Origin: Pelargonium nanum | Lineage: Eukaryota; Streptophyta; Magnoliopsida; Geraniales; Geraniaceae | Direction of reading: 5' to 3' | NCBI GenBank assembly: GCA_036897485.1 | Contig: JAYMTF010001176.1 | Coordinates: 1-25,624 of the forward strand | Length of the DNA stretch: 25,624 nt | Shown: piece after piece, positions 25,464 through 25,624 of the stretch | Numbering within the stretch: the stretch's first letter is position 1 | How the letters are laid out: every line of letters starts with the position of its first letter | Notes under the pieces: model-generated | Seen by the model: the letters and a program-made list of their open reading frames with translations, nothing else | Told to the model about the DNA's origin: nothing | The model's database searches: none | Position numbers and translations under genes: made by a program

Positions 25464-25624
25464 TTATATACTTTGTATATATGCGTCCATAATAGAATCA
25501 TATCCATATATTTAATTTGAAATCTCATTTTATCAATAAAACTATTTTCTTATTATAGATAATAATAATTGCATTACAAGAAATCAATACTATAGTATAT
25601 AATAATGGGTGAGAATGGCTAAGG

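Larger units (their letters stand above)
24450..25624. other. Promoter-side flank of the 501-aa gene, then repeat-rich DNA
   Basis: The first 300 bases are the likely leader and promoter of the 501-residue gene. Most of the remainder is a foldback element (24986-25463). The last 160 bases are AT-rich with no gene seen. Confidence 0.55.

Overview
The window is AT-rich nuclear DNA from a eudicot plant. Its genes carry GT-AG introns and have plant-only architectures (class III peroxidase, fibrillin, GRIK-type kinase, cytosolic monofunctional formate-tetrahydrofolate ligase). The spacers hold relics of plant LINE, MITE and CACTA-like elements. I cannot name a species.

Layout, left to right. (1) 8-806, minus: a broken-looking RRM ORF followed by a DUF4283-like stretch, a module common in plant LINE-associated proteins. 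(2) 807-2400: spacer with repeats, including a short CACTA-like element. (3) 2497-2781, plus: a 94-residue membrane-anchored small protein of unknown function. (4) 3039-5259, minus: an 11-exon GRIK/SnAK-type protein kinase. (5) 5260-8540: long spacer with degenerate repeats and a LINE 3' relic. (6) 8855-12744, plus: a complete five-exon formate-tetrahydrofolate ligase. (7) 13208-14704, minus: a complete four-exon secreted class III peroxidase, convergent with the ligase. (8) 14705-16400: spacer with a LINE tail into which a foldback MITE has inserted. (9) 16401-20909, plus: an 11-exon plastid fibrillin resembling PAP12/FBN10. (10) 20910-22943: non-coding spacer. (11) 22944-24449, minus: a single-exon 501-residue nuclear-looking protein with a Q/N/M-rich N-terminus, basic patches, an acidic tract and a coiled coil. 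(12) 24450-25624: its promoter side plus a second foldback MITE of the same type.

The genes do not form an operon or one pathway. They are neighbouring housekeeping and regulatory genes: energy-signalling kinase cascade, one-carbon metabolism, cell-wall redox, plastoglobule/thylakoid lipid structure. I see no new multi-gene system. The points most worth a second look are the HEXIM-like order of motifs in the 501-residue protein, the altered glycine loop of the kinase, the in-frame AUG upstream of the ligase start, and a MITE nested in a LINE poly(A) tail with a matching 8-base flank. Exon boundaries were set by hand from splice consensus, frame continuity and recalled family sequence; no alignment was run.
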